From positions 1 to 54,234 of the forward strand of contig NZ_JAGGRI010000059.1 of the NCBI RefSeq assembly GCF_018612875.1: DNA of 54,234 bases, written 5' to 3'. This document shows, one piece after another, positions 9,605 through 18,008 of the stretch. The translations under genes were made by a program, and so were the position numbers. Numbering within the stretch: position 1 is the first letter of the stretch; each line of letters starts with the position of its first letter. The notes under the pieces were generated by a model. That model saw only the letters and a program-made list of their open reading frames with translations, ran no database searches and had not been told where the DNA came from. Source of the stretch: Lysobacter sp. ISL-50. Lineage in GTDB: Bacteria; Pseudomonadota; Gammaproteobacteria; Xanthomonadales; Xanthomonadaceae.

Positions 9605-12600
9605 ATGACCACCACCTCCAACGGGAGGGCGCTGCGGCGCCGTCCCTTACTCATCGCTATCGCCTTCGCCATGGCGGCGCCGGGCTTCGCGGTCGCGGGG
9701 CCCCAGGACGCGCAGACGTCCACGGCTCCCGCCGCCGCGCCGGCCGAACGCGCCACCACCGAACTGGAAGGCATCCAGGTCACCGCCTCGCGCATTCCGC
9801 GCACCGGCTTCGATTCGCTGGAACCGGCCACGGTGATCAACGGCGACGCCGTGCGCGAGCGCGGCGTGACCAACATCGCCGACGCGCTCAACCAGACGGT
9901 CGGCTTCGGCGTCGGCCAGACGCCCGAAGGCGGCCAGGGCAGCTTCGCCGGCGGCGTCAACTTCGTGAACCGGTTCGGCCTGGGCAGCAACCGCACGCTG
10001 ACCCTGATCAACGGCCGCCGCGTGGTGACCTCGCGCGCGCTGACCAACTTCGGCTTCTCCGCCGGCGCCCAGGTCGATCTCAACGCGATCCCGGTGCAGA
10101 TGATCGACCGGGTCGAGAACGTCGCCATCGGCGGCGCGCCGACCTACGGCTCCGACGCCATCGCCGGCGTGGTCAACGTCATCCTCAAAGACCGCTTCCA
10201 GGGCGCCGAAGTCAATTTCAACTACGGCATCAGCGATCAAAGCGACAACCAGACGATGGGCTACAACTTCGTCGCCGGTTCGGATTTCGCCGACGGTCGC
10301 GGCAATGTGATCGTCAGCGGCTCCTACGACGAATCCGAAGGCCTGGTGCGTTCGGACCGCACCGATTTCGCCCGCGCCTACGCCTTCCCGGCCAATCCCA
10401 ACGCCGCGCAGATGGCGACCAACCAACCCGGCCGCACGCCCGGCAACGACGGCCGCGTCAATCCGGACATTCCCTTCGACACCGGACCGGAAGACGGCAT
10501 CCCCGGCACCGTGCTGATCCGCAACGCGCGCACCTTCACCACCACCTTCGGCGGCCTGCTGCTGCCGGCCGGCGGCGCGATCACCTCTCCCGGCGGCGCC
10601 CTGGTCGGTTTCGGCGCGAACAAGCGCACCTATCTGCAGTTCGCGCCGAACGGCGACATCGTGCCCTACGATCCGGGCATCAACTTCGGCACCAGCACCG
10701 CCTCGGGCGGACAGGGGCTCAACACCGCCGACATCACCGCGCTGCTGACCAGCCTGCAGCGGCAGTCGGTCAACGTGATCGCGCACTACGACGTCGCCGA
10801 CAACGTGCGCCTGTTCGTCGAAGCCATGCACTATCACTCCGAAGCCGATCCGCCGGTGGATATCGCCAGCACCGGCAACACCACCGCCGGTACCCGCCTC
10901 AACAGCGCGCTGCTGGTGAAGTCCGATCATCCGCTGCTCAATGCGCAGGCGCGGCAGCAACTGGCCGGACTGGGCGTCAGCTCGTTCCGCCTCGCCCGCA
11001 CCTCGGCCGACCTCGGGCTGACGCCGGACCATGTGGAAAGCGACATCGACCGCATCGTGGTCGGCGCCCGCGGCGATTTCGATCTGTGGACGCGCCAGTT
11101 CGACTGGGAAGTGTCGGCCAACTACGGCCGCATGCAGGCCAGCACCTCGTCGGTGTCGTTGAACCAGCAGAACTTCATCAACGCCATCAACGTGCGCAAC
11201 GTCGGCGGCAAGCTGGTGTGCGACCCCACGGCGCGCAACGCCGTCTATCTGGCCTCGGCCGGCGCCAATTCCGAACCGATCGCCGATCCCAACTGCGTGC
11301 CGCTGGATCTGTTCGGTCAGGGCCGCCCGTCCAAGGAAGCGATCAACTACGTCACCGGCCGCGCCGTCACCGATTTCGAACAGAAGCAGAAGGTGTTCAG
11401 CGCCTTCATGCACGGCAACCTCGTCGATCTGTGGAGCGGCCCGCTCAACGTCGCGGTGGGCTATGAGCACCGGATCGAGGAAGGCGGATTCACCCCGAAC
11501 GATTTCACCCGGCGCGGGCTCGGCCGCTCGGTGGCGATCCCGGCGCTCAACGGCAAGTTCCACACCAACGAGTACTACGCCGAAGCGCTGCTGCCGCTGG
11601 TGTCGGAGGACGCGGACATTCCCGGCCTGCATCGCCTGGACATCACCGGCAAGTTCCGCCGCGTCGATAACAGCGTCAACGGCGGCTTCAACGCTTACAC
11701 CTACGGTTTGCAGTGGGAGCCGATTCCCGGCCTGCTGGTGCGCGGCAACAAGACCCGCTCGCTGCGCGCGCCGGTGATCACCGAGTTGTTCCTGCCGCAG
11801 GTGGAGTTGTTCCAGAGCACGTCCGATCCCTGCGATCGCCGCAACGTGACCGGCGGCCCGGCGCCGGCGGTGCGCGCGCGCAACTGCGCGGCGTTCTACC
11901 AGCAGTACGGCCTGAACCCGGTGGACTTCCAGCAGAACGCGTCCACCGCGCGCGGCGCGCGCCAGGGCGAGCCGAACCTGGACAACGAATCGGCCGATTC
12001 GTGGACCGCCGGCGTGGTCTGGCAGCCCGACTTCATCCGCGGCCTGCGCATGGCCGTGGATTACAACGAGGTCAAGCTGAAGGACCAGATCTTCGCCCAG
12101 AGCATCAACGACGTGCTGTCGGCCTGCTACGACAATCCCGACTTCAACGCCGGCAACGTCAACACCGCCAACTACTACTGCCAGCAGGTGCAGCGCCGCG
12201 CCGACGGCCAGTTCGACATCGTCGGCGTGCGTTATCGCAACGGCGACTTCATCCACTTCCAGGGCATCACCGGCGAGCTGACTTATCGCTGGGACGCCGG
12301 CGATTGGGGCCAGTTCGACTTCAGCGCCAATGCGCTGATCGTCAAGCGCTTCGAAAGCTCGACCACCGGCGTGTCGGTGGACGACGATCGCGGCGAGATC
12401 GGCATGGCCGAGCGGCAGTTCCAGTTCGGCGTGGATTACCAGAAGGGGCCGGTCGGGCTGAACCTGCAGGGGCGCTATCTGAGTGCGTCGGTGTTCGACA
12501 ACGAAAACACCGTGGAAAGCTCCGACATCCTGCGCGCCCCCGCCTACTGGCTGTTCAGCGCCGGCGCCAACTACCGCTTCGGCGACAACGTGGTGTTGCG

Positions 12601-12727
12601 CTTCAACGTGCAGAACCTGCTGGACAAGGACCCGCCGCTGGGCACCACGCCGGGCGAGTTGGGTATCGGTACGTATGACGTCCTGGGGCGGCGTTATAAC
12701 TTCAGCGTGACGTATCGTTTCAACTGA
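9605..12727 (+). CDS. TonB-dependent outer membrane receptor
   Basis: An active importer of an unidentified substrate powered by TonB. The 1040-residue start at 9605 gives a good signal peptide (RRRPLLIAIAFAMAAPGFAVAG). The TonB-box region and plug follow: ELEGIQVTASRIPRTGFDSLEP, then INGDAVRERGVTNIADALNQ, NRTLTLINGRRVV, and AIPVQMIDRVENVAIGGAPTYGSDAIAGVVNVIL. The C-terminal barrel ends GRRYNFSVTYRFN with a terminal aromatic-x pattern. No STN domain is present, so it is not an anti-sigma-coupled transducer. The long plug and barrel resemble the large receptor family expanded in Xanthomonadaceae. No neighbour suggests the substrate. Confidence 0.93.
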   Translation: MTTTSNGRALRRRPLLIAIAFAMAAPGFAVAGPQDAQTSTAPAAAPAERATTELEGIQVTASRIPRTGFDSLEPATVINGDAVRERGVTNIADALNQTVGFGVGQTPEGGQGSFAGGVNFVNRFGLGSNRTLTLINGRRVVTSRALTNFGFSAGAQVDLNAIPVQMIDRVENVAIGGAPTYGSDAIAGVVNVILKDRFQGAEVNFNYGISDQSDNQTMGYNFVAGSDFADGRGNVIVSGSYDESEGLVRSDRTDFARAYAFPANPNAAQMATNQPGRTPGNDGRVNPDIPFDTGPEDGIPGTVLIRNARTFTTTFGGLLLPAGGAITSPGGALVGFGANKRTYLQFAPNGDIVPYDPGINFGTSTASGGQGLNTADITALLTSLQRQSVNVIAHYDVADNVRLFVEAMHYHSEADPPVDIASTGNTTAGTRLNSALLVKSDHPLLNAQARQQLAGLGVSSFRLARTSADLGLTPDHVESDIDRIVVGARGDFDLWTRQFDWEVSANYGRMQASTSSVSLNQQNFINAINVRNVGGKLVCDPTARNAVYLASAGANSEPIADPNCVPLDLFGQGRPSKEAINYVTGRAVTDFEQKQKVFSAFMHGNLVDLWSGPLNVAVGYEHRIEEGGFTPNDFTRRGLGRSVAIPALNGKFHTNEYYAEALLPLVSEDADIPGLHRLDITGKFRRVDNSVNGGFNAYTYGLQWEPIPGLLVRGNKTRSLRAPVITELFLPQVELFQSTSDPCDRRNVTGGPAPAVRARNCAAFYQQYGLNPVDFQQNASTARGARQGEPNLDNESADSWTAGVVWQPDFIRGLRMAVDYNEVKLKDQIFAQSINDVLSACYDNPDFNAGNVNTANYYCQQVQRRADGQFDIVGVRYRNGDFIHFQGITGELTYRWDAGDWGQFDFSANALIVKRFESSTTGVSVDDDRGEIGMAERQFQFGVDYQKGPVGLNLQGRYLSASVFDNENTVESSDILRAPAYWLFSAGANYRFGDNVVLRFNVQNLLDKDPPLGTTPGELGIGTYDVLGRRYNFSVTYRFN

Positions 12728-12743
12728 GACTCGCAACCTCGTC

Positions 12744-12775
12744 CCAACCCCTCTCCCGCGCGGGAGAGGGGTTGG
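12744..12775. terminator. Perfect 32-bp palindrome after the receptor gene
   Basis: CCAACCCCTCTCCCGC followed immediately by its exact reverse complement. This type of 'CCCTCTCCC' palindrome often follows genes in Xanthomonadaceae and probably acts as a terminator or mRNA 3' end. There is no T-run and no loop spacer. Confidence 0.55.
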
Positions 12776-13071
12776 CGAGCCGGGCATTCGGGCGAATTCC
12801 ACGAAACGTTTTTTGTCGATTGTGCGATGTGCGATGAGCGCTAGCGGCTTGGCGCTCGAACCTGTGACGTTTAAGCCAGGCGCTGCTGATGCGTGCTTCG
12901 AAGTCGATGCCTTGAATGATCCTGCCCTGGCGATTGCCTGGGCCATGGCTGGTCTGCGGACGGCGCCGATTCCATTTCGACAGCGACCTGTGCGCTCAGG
13001 TCGCGTCGATGCGCTCAGCCCTCGTCCATTGCTTTACGTTTGCGGGCAATGGTGGCGTACGCGTCAGCTCG
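12776..13071. other. Non-coding gap between receptor and effector gene
   Basis: About 300 bp between two convergent genes. No RNA, repeat or credible coding frame was recognised. Confidence 0.4.
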
Positions 13072-14544
13072 TTATAGCTTCGGTCCTTTCGGCGTCGGAT
13101 CGTCCTGCGTCTGCGCGGATGGCTGTTGCGCCACGCCCTGCGCTTGCTGTTGGGCCAGCGTGGATTGAATCTGCTGCGAGGCTTGCGCCAAGGTCGTGGC
13201 GCTGTCCTGCGCGGCCGGCAGAAGGGCCAGTTTCGCTGTCGGATTGCCCAGTTCGCCCTGACCGGCGATCAGGCTGCTGCGGTCGTTGTTGAAGACGACA
13301 AAATCGATTCGGTCCAGCCGCTCGTTCTGACCGCCCTGCGGCCGTTGCGCGGCCGCGAGGCTGGCGTAAGCCAGATTGGCGGCGGTTTGCTGCAGGCGTT
13401 CGCCCGAGAATGTGCCGGCGGGGATATTCGGTGAGCGCTCGATCGCGTCTATCGCTTGCTGGAAGCGTTCGTGGCCGGGGTGATTGCGCTCGGCGATGCT
13501 GGCCGCACCGGATGAAGGCGAAGAGGCCGGCGCCTGCGGCACAGGCTGAGCCGGTTGCGTAGGCGCGCCCTGCTCGGGCGCGGGCGCGCCGGGTTGCTGT
13601 GTCTGCACGCGCGGCGCCGGGCCGATATTGAACTCGGCAAAACTGCCGTCGCGCACCAGCCGATTGAGGTTGACCGTGATCTCCGGGTTGTCCGCGTTCC
13701 AGCCCGCGCCGATGTTCTGATTGCCTTCTTTTGCACGGTCGTTAGTCCCGTAGGGGTTGCGCAGCATCACCCGAGCCTCGTTGGTCTGCGGATCGCGCGA
13801 TACGCCCATCACCATATAGGCATGGCTTTCCTCAAGGCCATCGCGAACGTCCCGGCCCTGCGTCGCCATCGACACCGGCCGATTGGTCGCCAGCGCCTGC
13901 TCCACTTCGGCATAGACCGCATCCAGCTCCAACTTGGCGCCGTGTAAAGGCGCCCGGTACGGCGGTGGTTCAGAGGGTTTGACATGGTCGGGGCCGGTGG
14001 GCCGCATCGGCGGGGCATCGGGATTCACGATCTGGAGATTGCGGCCTGATTCACCGGTCAAGGCATACATGCCGTCGGCCAGACCGCCGCCCCCCGTCAC
14101 CGAGCCGATCATCCGATAGCCTCGGTCCAAATCGACTTGCCCCTGCGCATCGCGGCCATAGAGTTCGGCGAACCCGGCTTCAATCACGGTCGGCCACAAG
14201 GGGCCATTACCCTCGCCATTGTTGTCGGCCGTGCCGCCACCTCTCTTGCCGATGTTTCGGCGAATATCCTCTTGCGACACGGCGATCGATTCCCGGATCG
14301 GGTCGGTCTGTCCCTGACCACGCTCCTGCGTGTTCGGCGGGCGGTATAGCATTACCGTGAACTCGCCGGACTTATCATTGAAGCCGATTGCATCGCGAAT
14401 GCGATCGGGCTGCTGCTCGCCGAGCGAACCCATCGGCGCAAGGAAATAACAGTTGTAAAGACGGTCCTGACCAATATCCGAAGCGCGTGGCCGGCCGTCC
14501 GCACCAAATAAATCCGCCGCTGTGTATTGCCGATCCTTTGCCAT
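13072..14544 (-). CDS. Calpain-like cysteine protease effector with C-terminal XVIPCD (putative X-T4SS antibacterial toxin)
   Basis: 490 residues from the ATG at 14544, chosen because AGGAAGG lies 7 bp ahead. Residues 25-310 read as a C2/calpain-like peptidase: RLYNCYFLAPMGSL with Cys32 in the calpain Q/D-C-x-FLA position, WPTVIEAGFAELYG at 117-130 (calpain W-x-x-L-LEKAYAK-x-G pattern), ALTGE at 161-165, His241 in SHAYMVMG, and Asn263 in LRNPYGTND. A Pro/Gln linker (about 314-347) leads to residues 351-470, which match the Xanthomonadales XVIPCD recruitment domain: NHPGHERFQQAIDAIE, LQQTAANLAYASLA, LDRIDFVVFNNDRSSL and a Gln-rich tail. There is no signal peptide, as expected for T4SS cargo. 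It lies 26 bp after a lipoprotein gene in a toxin/immunity arrangement. Protease activity is inferred. Confidence 0.85.
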   Translation of the reverse strand: MAKDRQYTAADLFGADGRPRASDIGQDRLYNCYFLAPMGSLGEQQPDRIRDAIGFNDKSGEFTVMLYRPPNTQERGQGQTDPIRESIAVSQEDIRRNIGKRGGGTADNNGEGNGPLWPTVIEAGFAELYGRDAQGQVDLDRGYRMIGSVTGGGGLADGMYALTGESGRNLQIVNPDAPPMRPTGPDHVKPSEPPPYRAPLHGAKLELDAVYAEVEQALATNRPVSMATQGRDVRDGLEESHAYMVMGVSRDPQTNEARVMLRNPYGTNDRAKEGNQNIGAGWNADNPEITVNLNRLVRDGSFAEFNIGPAPRVQTQQPGAPAPEQGAPTQPAQPVPQAPASSPSSGAASIAERNHPGHERFQQAIDAIERSPNIPAGTFSGERLQQTAANLAYASLAAAQRPQGGQNERLDRIDFVVFNNDRSSLIAGQGELGNPTAKLALLPAAQDSATTLAQASQQIQSTLAQQQAQGVAQQPSAQTQDDPTPKGPKL

Positions 14545-14570
14545 ACTGCTGCCTTCCTGAGTCGTACGTG

Positions 14571-15056
14571 TCAATGTTTCGCAGAGGGCACAAGTTCAAA
14601 ATAGCCGACCAAAGCGCGCTCGCGTGTACCAGGCAAGAAATCATTGGTGATGGCAAACGCGGCATAGCGCGGTGAGCCATCGCCGAACCTCCACAGAAAC
14701 ATCATGTAATTGTCATCGTCAAACCAACCATCAGTCTGCATCGCGCCGCCCAAGGTCTGCGTCACATAGTGGTGCGCCTTGGAGCCCATCCAAGCAAAGT
14801 TGGTGTCTCCGGACGCGGCCAATACGAAACGTTGATCGACCACCCGATATTCATGCTTTAGATACCGCTCGACCCATCGCACCATCGCCGCTTTCGCGCG
14901 CCGCTGTTCGTGCGGGGGCGACAGGCTGTCCAGCGGTTCCGGCGTCGCTGCTTCTTGCAAGTCTTTCAGCATACTGTTCGCTGGCTCGATAGTTTTGCAA
15001 CTCATCAATGCGCAGCACACCAGGACGAGCAAAGCAGCGAGAGGGCGGAATTTCAT
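14571..15056 (-). CDS. Putative immunity lipoprotein A for the calpain-like effector
   Basis: A 161-residue lipoprotein: MKFRPLAALLVLVCCALMSC with the lipobox cysteine at 20, followed by Lys, so there is no Asp+2 inner-membrane signal. The mature domain (TIEPANSMLKDLQEAATPEP, WVERYLKHEYRVVDQRFVL, GWFDDDNYMMFLWRFGDGSPRYAAFAI, RALVGYFELVPSAKH) is not a family I recognise. Immunity proteins of X-T4SS effectors are typically small periplasmic lipoproteins encoded directly upstream of the effector, and this gene ends 26 bp before the effector ATG on the same strand. AAGGAG precedes its start. It is paralogous to the lipoprotein at 15323-15808. Confidence 0.75.
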   Translation of the reverse strand: MKFRPLAALLVLVCCALMSCKTIEPANSMLKDLQEAATPEPLDSLSPPHEQRRAKAAMVRWVERYLKHEYRVVDQRFVLAASGDTNFAWMGSKAHHYVTQTLGGAMQTDGWFDDDNYMMFLWRFGDGSPRYAAFAITNDFLPGTRERALVGYFELVPSAKH

Positions 15057-15170
15057 GGCGAATCTCCTTTTGCCAGAGGCGGTCAGTGTAGATCGGGTCT
15101 GTTGCTAGCGCGCATGCCTTCTGGCTCTGATGTTCGGCCCACATTCGGGCTGGCAAATATTCGTGTAAAA

Positions 15171-15296
15171 AAGCGCAACCTTCGGCACAAGAAAGTGGCA
15201 ATTTCACAGATCATTCTGACGAAGATCCCCGACATAAGGATGGCCATCGGCTCCATATGAGTCTGTGACTATGTACGGCCGTTCTCCCCTGGCCAT
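15171..15296 (-). pseudogene. 5' relic of a second calpain-like effector gene
   Basis: An ATG at 15296 with GGGAG upstream opens a frame beginning MARGERPYIVTDSYGADGHP and continuing YVGDLRQNDL, a TGA stop (15206-15204), then NCHFLVPKVAL. The intact effector begins MAKDRQYTAADLFGADGRP, then RASDIGQDRLYNCYFLAPMGSL. The two align over about 41 codons with one extra residue; the stop replaces the Tyr two positions before the catalytic Cys. Homology ends near 15171, so the rest of the gene is deleted. Spacing from the upstream lipoprotein stop (26 bp) is the same as for the intact copy. Confidence 0.8.
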
Positions 15297-15322
15297 AACG
15301 ACTCCCTGTTGTGATGCGCTCG

Positions 15323-15808
15323 TCAATTTTTCGCCGCGGGCTCAAGTTCTAGATAACCGACCATACGGCGCTCGCGCGTATCGGGCAAAAAATCATTGGC
15401 CCACACAAAAGCAACATAGCGCGGCGAACTATCGCCAAATGCCCACAGAAAAATCCGGTAGTTATCATCGTCATACCAGCCCTCAATCTTCATCGTGCCG
15501 CCCAAATTCTGCGTAGCGAATTGGTGCGCCTTGGAGCCGATCGACGCCCCTGCGGTGAACCCGGGCTGAGTCAAGACGAAACGTTGACCGATCACTCGAT
15601 ATTCATGCTTCAGATACTGTTCGACCCATTGCACCATCGCCGCTTTGGCGCGCGGTTGTTCGTGTACGGGCGACAAGCGATCCAGCGGCTCAGGCGTCGT
15701 CCACTCTTGCATGTCTTTGAGCATGCTGTTAGCTGGCTCGATAGTTTTGCAACCCACCAGCGCGCAGCACACTAGAACGAGCAAGACCGCGAGAGCGCGG
15801 AATTTCAT
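15323..15808 (-). CDS. Putative immunity lipoprotein B (paralogue of A)
   Basis: 161 residues, MKFRALAVLLVLVCCALVGC with the lipobox cysteine at 20. It shares most positions with the lipoprotein at 14571-15056, including KTIEPANSMLKD, VEQYLKHEYRV, GWYDDDNYRIFLW and the C-terminal VGYLELEP. Differences cluster around the middle (TQPGFTAGASIGSKAHQFATQ against AASGDTNFAWMGSKAHHYVTQ), as expected if each copy tracks a different effector. It is followed by the effector relic, so it may now be an orphan immunity gene. It is the first gene of the island; the promoter should lie within 15809-16000. Confidence 0.75.
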   Translation of the reverse strand: MKFRALAVLLVLVCCALVGCKTIEPANSMLKDMQEWTTPEPLDRLSPVHEQPRAKAAMVQWVEQYLKHEYRVIGQRFVLTQPGFTAGASIGSKAHQFATQNLGGTMKIEGWYDDDNYRIFLWAFGDSSPRYVAFVWANDFLPDTRERRMVGYLELEPAAKN

Positions 15809-16001
15809 GGCGAGTCTCCTTCTGCCGTAGGCGATCAGTGTAGGCCGAGCCTGTTATCGGCACCCATGGCTTCTGGTTATGATGTGCCGAGCTCCGTCTA
15901 TTCCCCGCCCCAAACTCACACCGCTTACTCAGTGACGCGCCCTCCATCGGCACCGCTGCTAAGCTCACGTTTCGCGCCTCGCCGACGCCTCCAACCTCGC
16001 C

Positions 16002-16454
16002 ATGATCCGACGCCAACTCCAGCAAGATCGCAGCGGCTGCGGACTGGCCTGCGTGGCGATGCTGGCCGGCATCGGCTATGCGCAGGCGCGGACTCTGGCG
16101 CGCGGGCTCGGCATCGGCCCCAAGCCGTATCGCTATCGCGCCGGCGCCGGTCTGCACACCGCGCGCGAGGGTTATCTCACCGACGCCTCGCAACTGCGGC
16201 GCATGCTCAAGCTGCTCGGCGTGACCAGCGGCGCGCAACGCGAGGTCTCGGGCTGGGACGAATGCGACGGCGACGGCATCGCCGCGATCAACTACGACCC
16301 GGTCAATCGCAGTTGGCATTGGGTGGTGCGCCTGCACGACGCCGCCGGCGCCTGCGTGCTCGACCCGAACGCGCGCGTGCGTCGCGAACGCCGCACCGAC
16401 TTCGGCCGGATGAGGCCGGTGCGCTTCATTCCGGTGACGATCGCATCGCGCTGA
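16002..16454 (+). CDS. Small papain-like (peptidase C39-type) protein
   Basis: 150 residues starting MIRRQLQQDRSGCGLACVAM. The Q-x5-GCGLACVAML segment at 8-21 fits the Gln oxyanion and nucleophile Cys of C39-like papain folds. WHWVV at about 106-110 supplies a candidate His, and CVLDPN at about 120-125 a candidate Asp. There is no signal peptide and no transporter domain, so it is not a complete bacteriocin exporter peptidase. Substrate and role are unknown. It is convergent with the MocR gene, with only 1 bp between the stops, and lies next to the effector island, although it has no XVIPCD. Confidence 0.65.
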   Translation: MIRRQLQQDRSGCGLACVAMLAGIGYAQARTLARGLGIGPKPYRYRAGAGLHTAREGYLTDASQLRRMLKLLGVTSGAQREVSGWDECDGDGIAAINYDPVNRSWHWVVRLHDAAGACVLDPNARVRRERRTDFGRMRPVRFIPVTIASR

Positions 16455-16455
16455 C

Positions 16456-17919
16456 TCAGCGCGCGTCCAGCTCGGCCAGCGACACCGCGTAACGGCGCAG
16501 CGCCAGGCGGATTTCGTCCGCGTCGATCACGCCGTAACCGAAGGTGATCGCCGGCTGCGCGGGCGCGCTCATCGCGTACTCGGCGATCGACTGCGCGCCG
16601 GGCGCGTAGCGCGGCAGGCGCGACAGGATCGCCGGCGCCAGCGCGGGGTCGCGGATGCGCGCGGCCAGATGCAGGCCGGCTTCGGACGGAATCGGCTCCA
16701 GCCACGGCGCCAGCGGACCGCGCAAACCGTCCAGCAAGGCGTCGCGGCGTTCCTCGTAGATCGCGCGCATGCGCCGCACGTGCCGGGCCAGATGACCGTC
16801 GCGGATGAACGCCGCCAGCACCGACTGGGTGATGGTGTCGCAGTGCGAATCGGCGCAGTGCTTGACCGTGATCAACGCGTCGCGCGACCACGCCGGGGCG
16901 ACGATGAACCCCTTGCGCAAGGATGGAAACAGGCTCTTGGAAAACGTGCCGACGTAGAACACCAGCGCATCGCGATCCAGCGTCTGCAACGCGTCCAGCG
17001 GACGGCCGCCGAAACGGAATTCGCCGTCGTAGTCGTCCTCGATCACGATCGCGTTGCGCTGACGGGCGAAATCCAGCAGCGCGCGGCGACGGCGCATCGA
17101 CAGCGCCACGCCGGTCGGCGACTGATGCGACGGCGTCACGCTGATCACCCGCACGTCCTCGGGCAATTGCTCCACGCACAGGCCTTCTTCATCGACCGGC
17201 ATCGGCACCAGCCGCGCGCCGGCGGCGGCGAAGGCGGCGCGCACCGGCGGGTAGCCGGGTTCCTCGACCGCGACCCGGGTCTGGCCCGGCGTCACCAGCA
17301 GGCGCGCCAACAAGTCGAAGGCCTGCTGCGCGCCGGAAGTGACGATCACATCGTCGGCCACGCACGCCACCGCGCGCGCGAACGCGACGTGCTGGGCGAT
17401 GGCGTCGCGCAATTCGGCGATGCCTTCCGACGGCGGATAACTGAAACGCGTCTTCGACCACGTGCGCAAGGTCTGCGCCGACAAGCGGCGCCAGACGTCG
17501 TGGGGGAAATGCCGGTGATCGGGAATGCCCAGGCGGAAGCAGCGCTCGGGCAGTTGCCGCGGCGGGTCCGGGCGCAGGAACGGCGTGCGCCATAGCGGAT
17601 TCAGGCGCGGGTCTTCCAGGCCGGCGTCCAGGCGTTGCGGGCCGCGGCGGTCGCGGCGCGCGGCGACGTCGGCGACCACGGCCTTGGCGCCCGGACGCGG
17701 GGTCACGTAGCCCTCCGCGATCAACAGGTCGTAGGCGCTGACCACGGTGTTGCGGGCGATGCCCAGGGCGCTGGCGACCTGACGCGTGGCCGGCAGCGCC
17801 GAGCCGGCGATAAGGCGTCCGTCGAGAATCGCCGAGCGCAGCTGTTGGTGCAGTTCCTGGCTCAGGTTGCCGTGGCCGCGGTCGGGCAGGGCCAGCGGAA
17901 ACTGGAAAACTGGTTCCAT
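16456..17919 (-). CDS. MocR/PdxR-type transcriptional regulator (GntR HTH plus aminotransferase fold)
   Basis: 487 residues. The N-terminal winged helix (about 15-85) shows LSQELHQQLRSAILDGRLIAGSALPATRQVA, LGIARNTVVSAYDLLIAEGYV. The rest is a class I aminotransferase-like PLP domain: VTSGAQQAFDLLARLL, VEEPGYPP, VIEDDYDGEF, and the PLP lysine in VGTFSKSLFPSLRKGF. Such regulators bind PLP or amino-compound aldimines and usually control a divergent gene. Here that is the glutathione S-transferase 89 bp away, and the shared region holds a CTGGC-N11-GCCAG inverted repeat. Confidence 0.92.
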   Translation of the reverse strand: MEPVFQFPLALPDRGHGNLSQELHQQLRSAILDGRLIAGSALPATRQVASALGIARNTVVSAYDLLIAEGYVTPRPGAKAVVADVAARRDRRGPQRLDAGLEDPRLNPLWRTPFLRPDPPRQLPERCFRLGIPDHRHFPHDVWRRLSAQTLRTWSKTRFSYPPSEGIAELRDAIAQHVAFARAVACVADDVIVTSGAQQAFDLLARLLVTPGQTRVAVEEPGYPPVRAAFAAAGARLVPMPVDEEGLCVEQLPEDVRVISVTPSHQSPTGVALSMRRRRALLDFARQRNAIVIEDDYDGEFRFGGRPLDALQTLDRDALVFYVGTFSKSLFPSLRKGFIVAPAWSRDALITVKHCADSHCDTITQSVLAAFIRDGHLARHVRRMRAIYEERRDALLDGLRGPLAPWLEPIPSEAGLHLAARIRDPALAPAILSRLPRYAPGAQSIAEYAMSAPAQPAITFGYGVIDADEIRLALRRYAVSLAELDAR

Positions 17920-17933
17920 CGAATCTCTCGGCT

Positions 17934-17954
17934 CTGGCCCAATCAGGGCGCCAG
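17934..17954. promoter_or_regulatory. Inverted repeat between MocR gene and GST gene
   Basis: CTGGC (17934-17938) and GCCAG (17950-17954) flank an 11-bp spacer in the 89-bp divergent intergenic region. It is a candidate MocR operator. The arms are short, so this is tentative. Confidence 0.35.
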
Positions 17955-18008
17955 GGTACTCCTAAGCTGTGCTCATGGAAGCGGCCCGGTGCCGCACGGA
18001 GCACACGC

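Larger units (their letters stand above)
14571..15895 (-). repeat. Diverged tandem duplication of an immunity-effector unit (period about 752 bp)
   Basis: The lipoprotein genes at 14571-15056 and 15323-15808 are homologous along their full length. Similarity continues into both upstream leaders (15057-15145 and 15809-15895). It also continues downstream, where each lipoprotein gene is followed after exactly 26 bp by an effector start codon: the intact gene at 14544 and the relic at 15296. The block therefore arose by tandem duplication, followed by loss of most of one effector. Confidence 0.85.

Noticed and set aside
9647-12946. A 1099-codon open frame antisense to the TonB receptor
   Set aside because: No motif, and the opposite strand encodes a full TonB receptor with plug and barrel.
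15866-16492. A 208-codon frame overlapping the C39-like gene
   Set aside because: Arg-rich shadow; the 16002-16454 frame has the Cys/His/Asp motif pattern.
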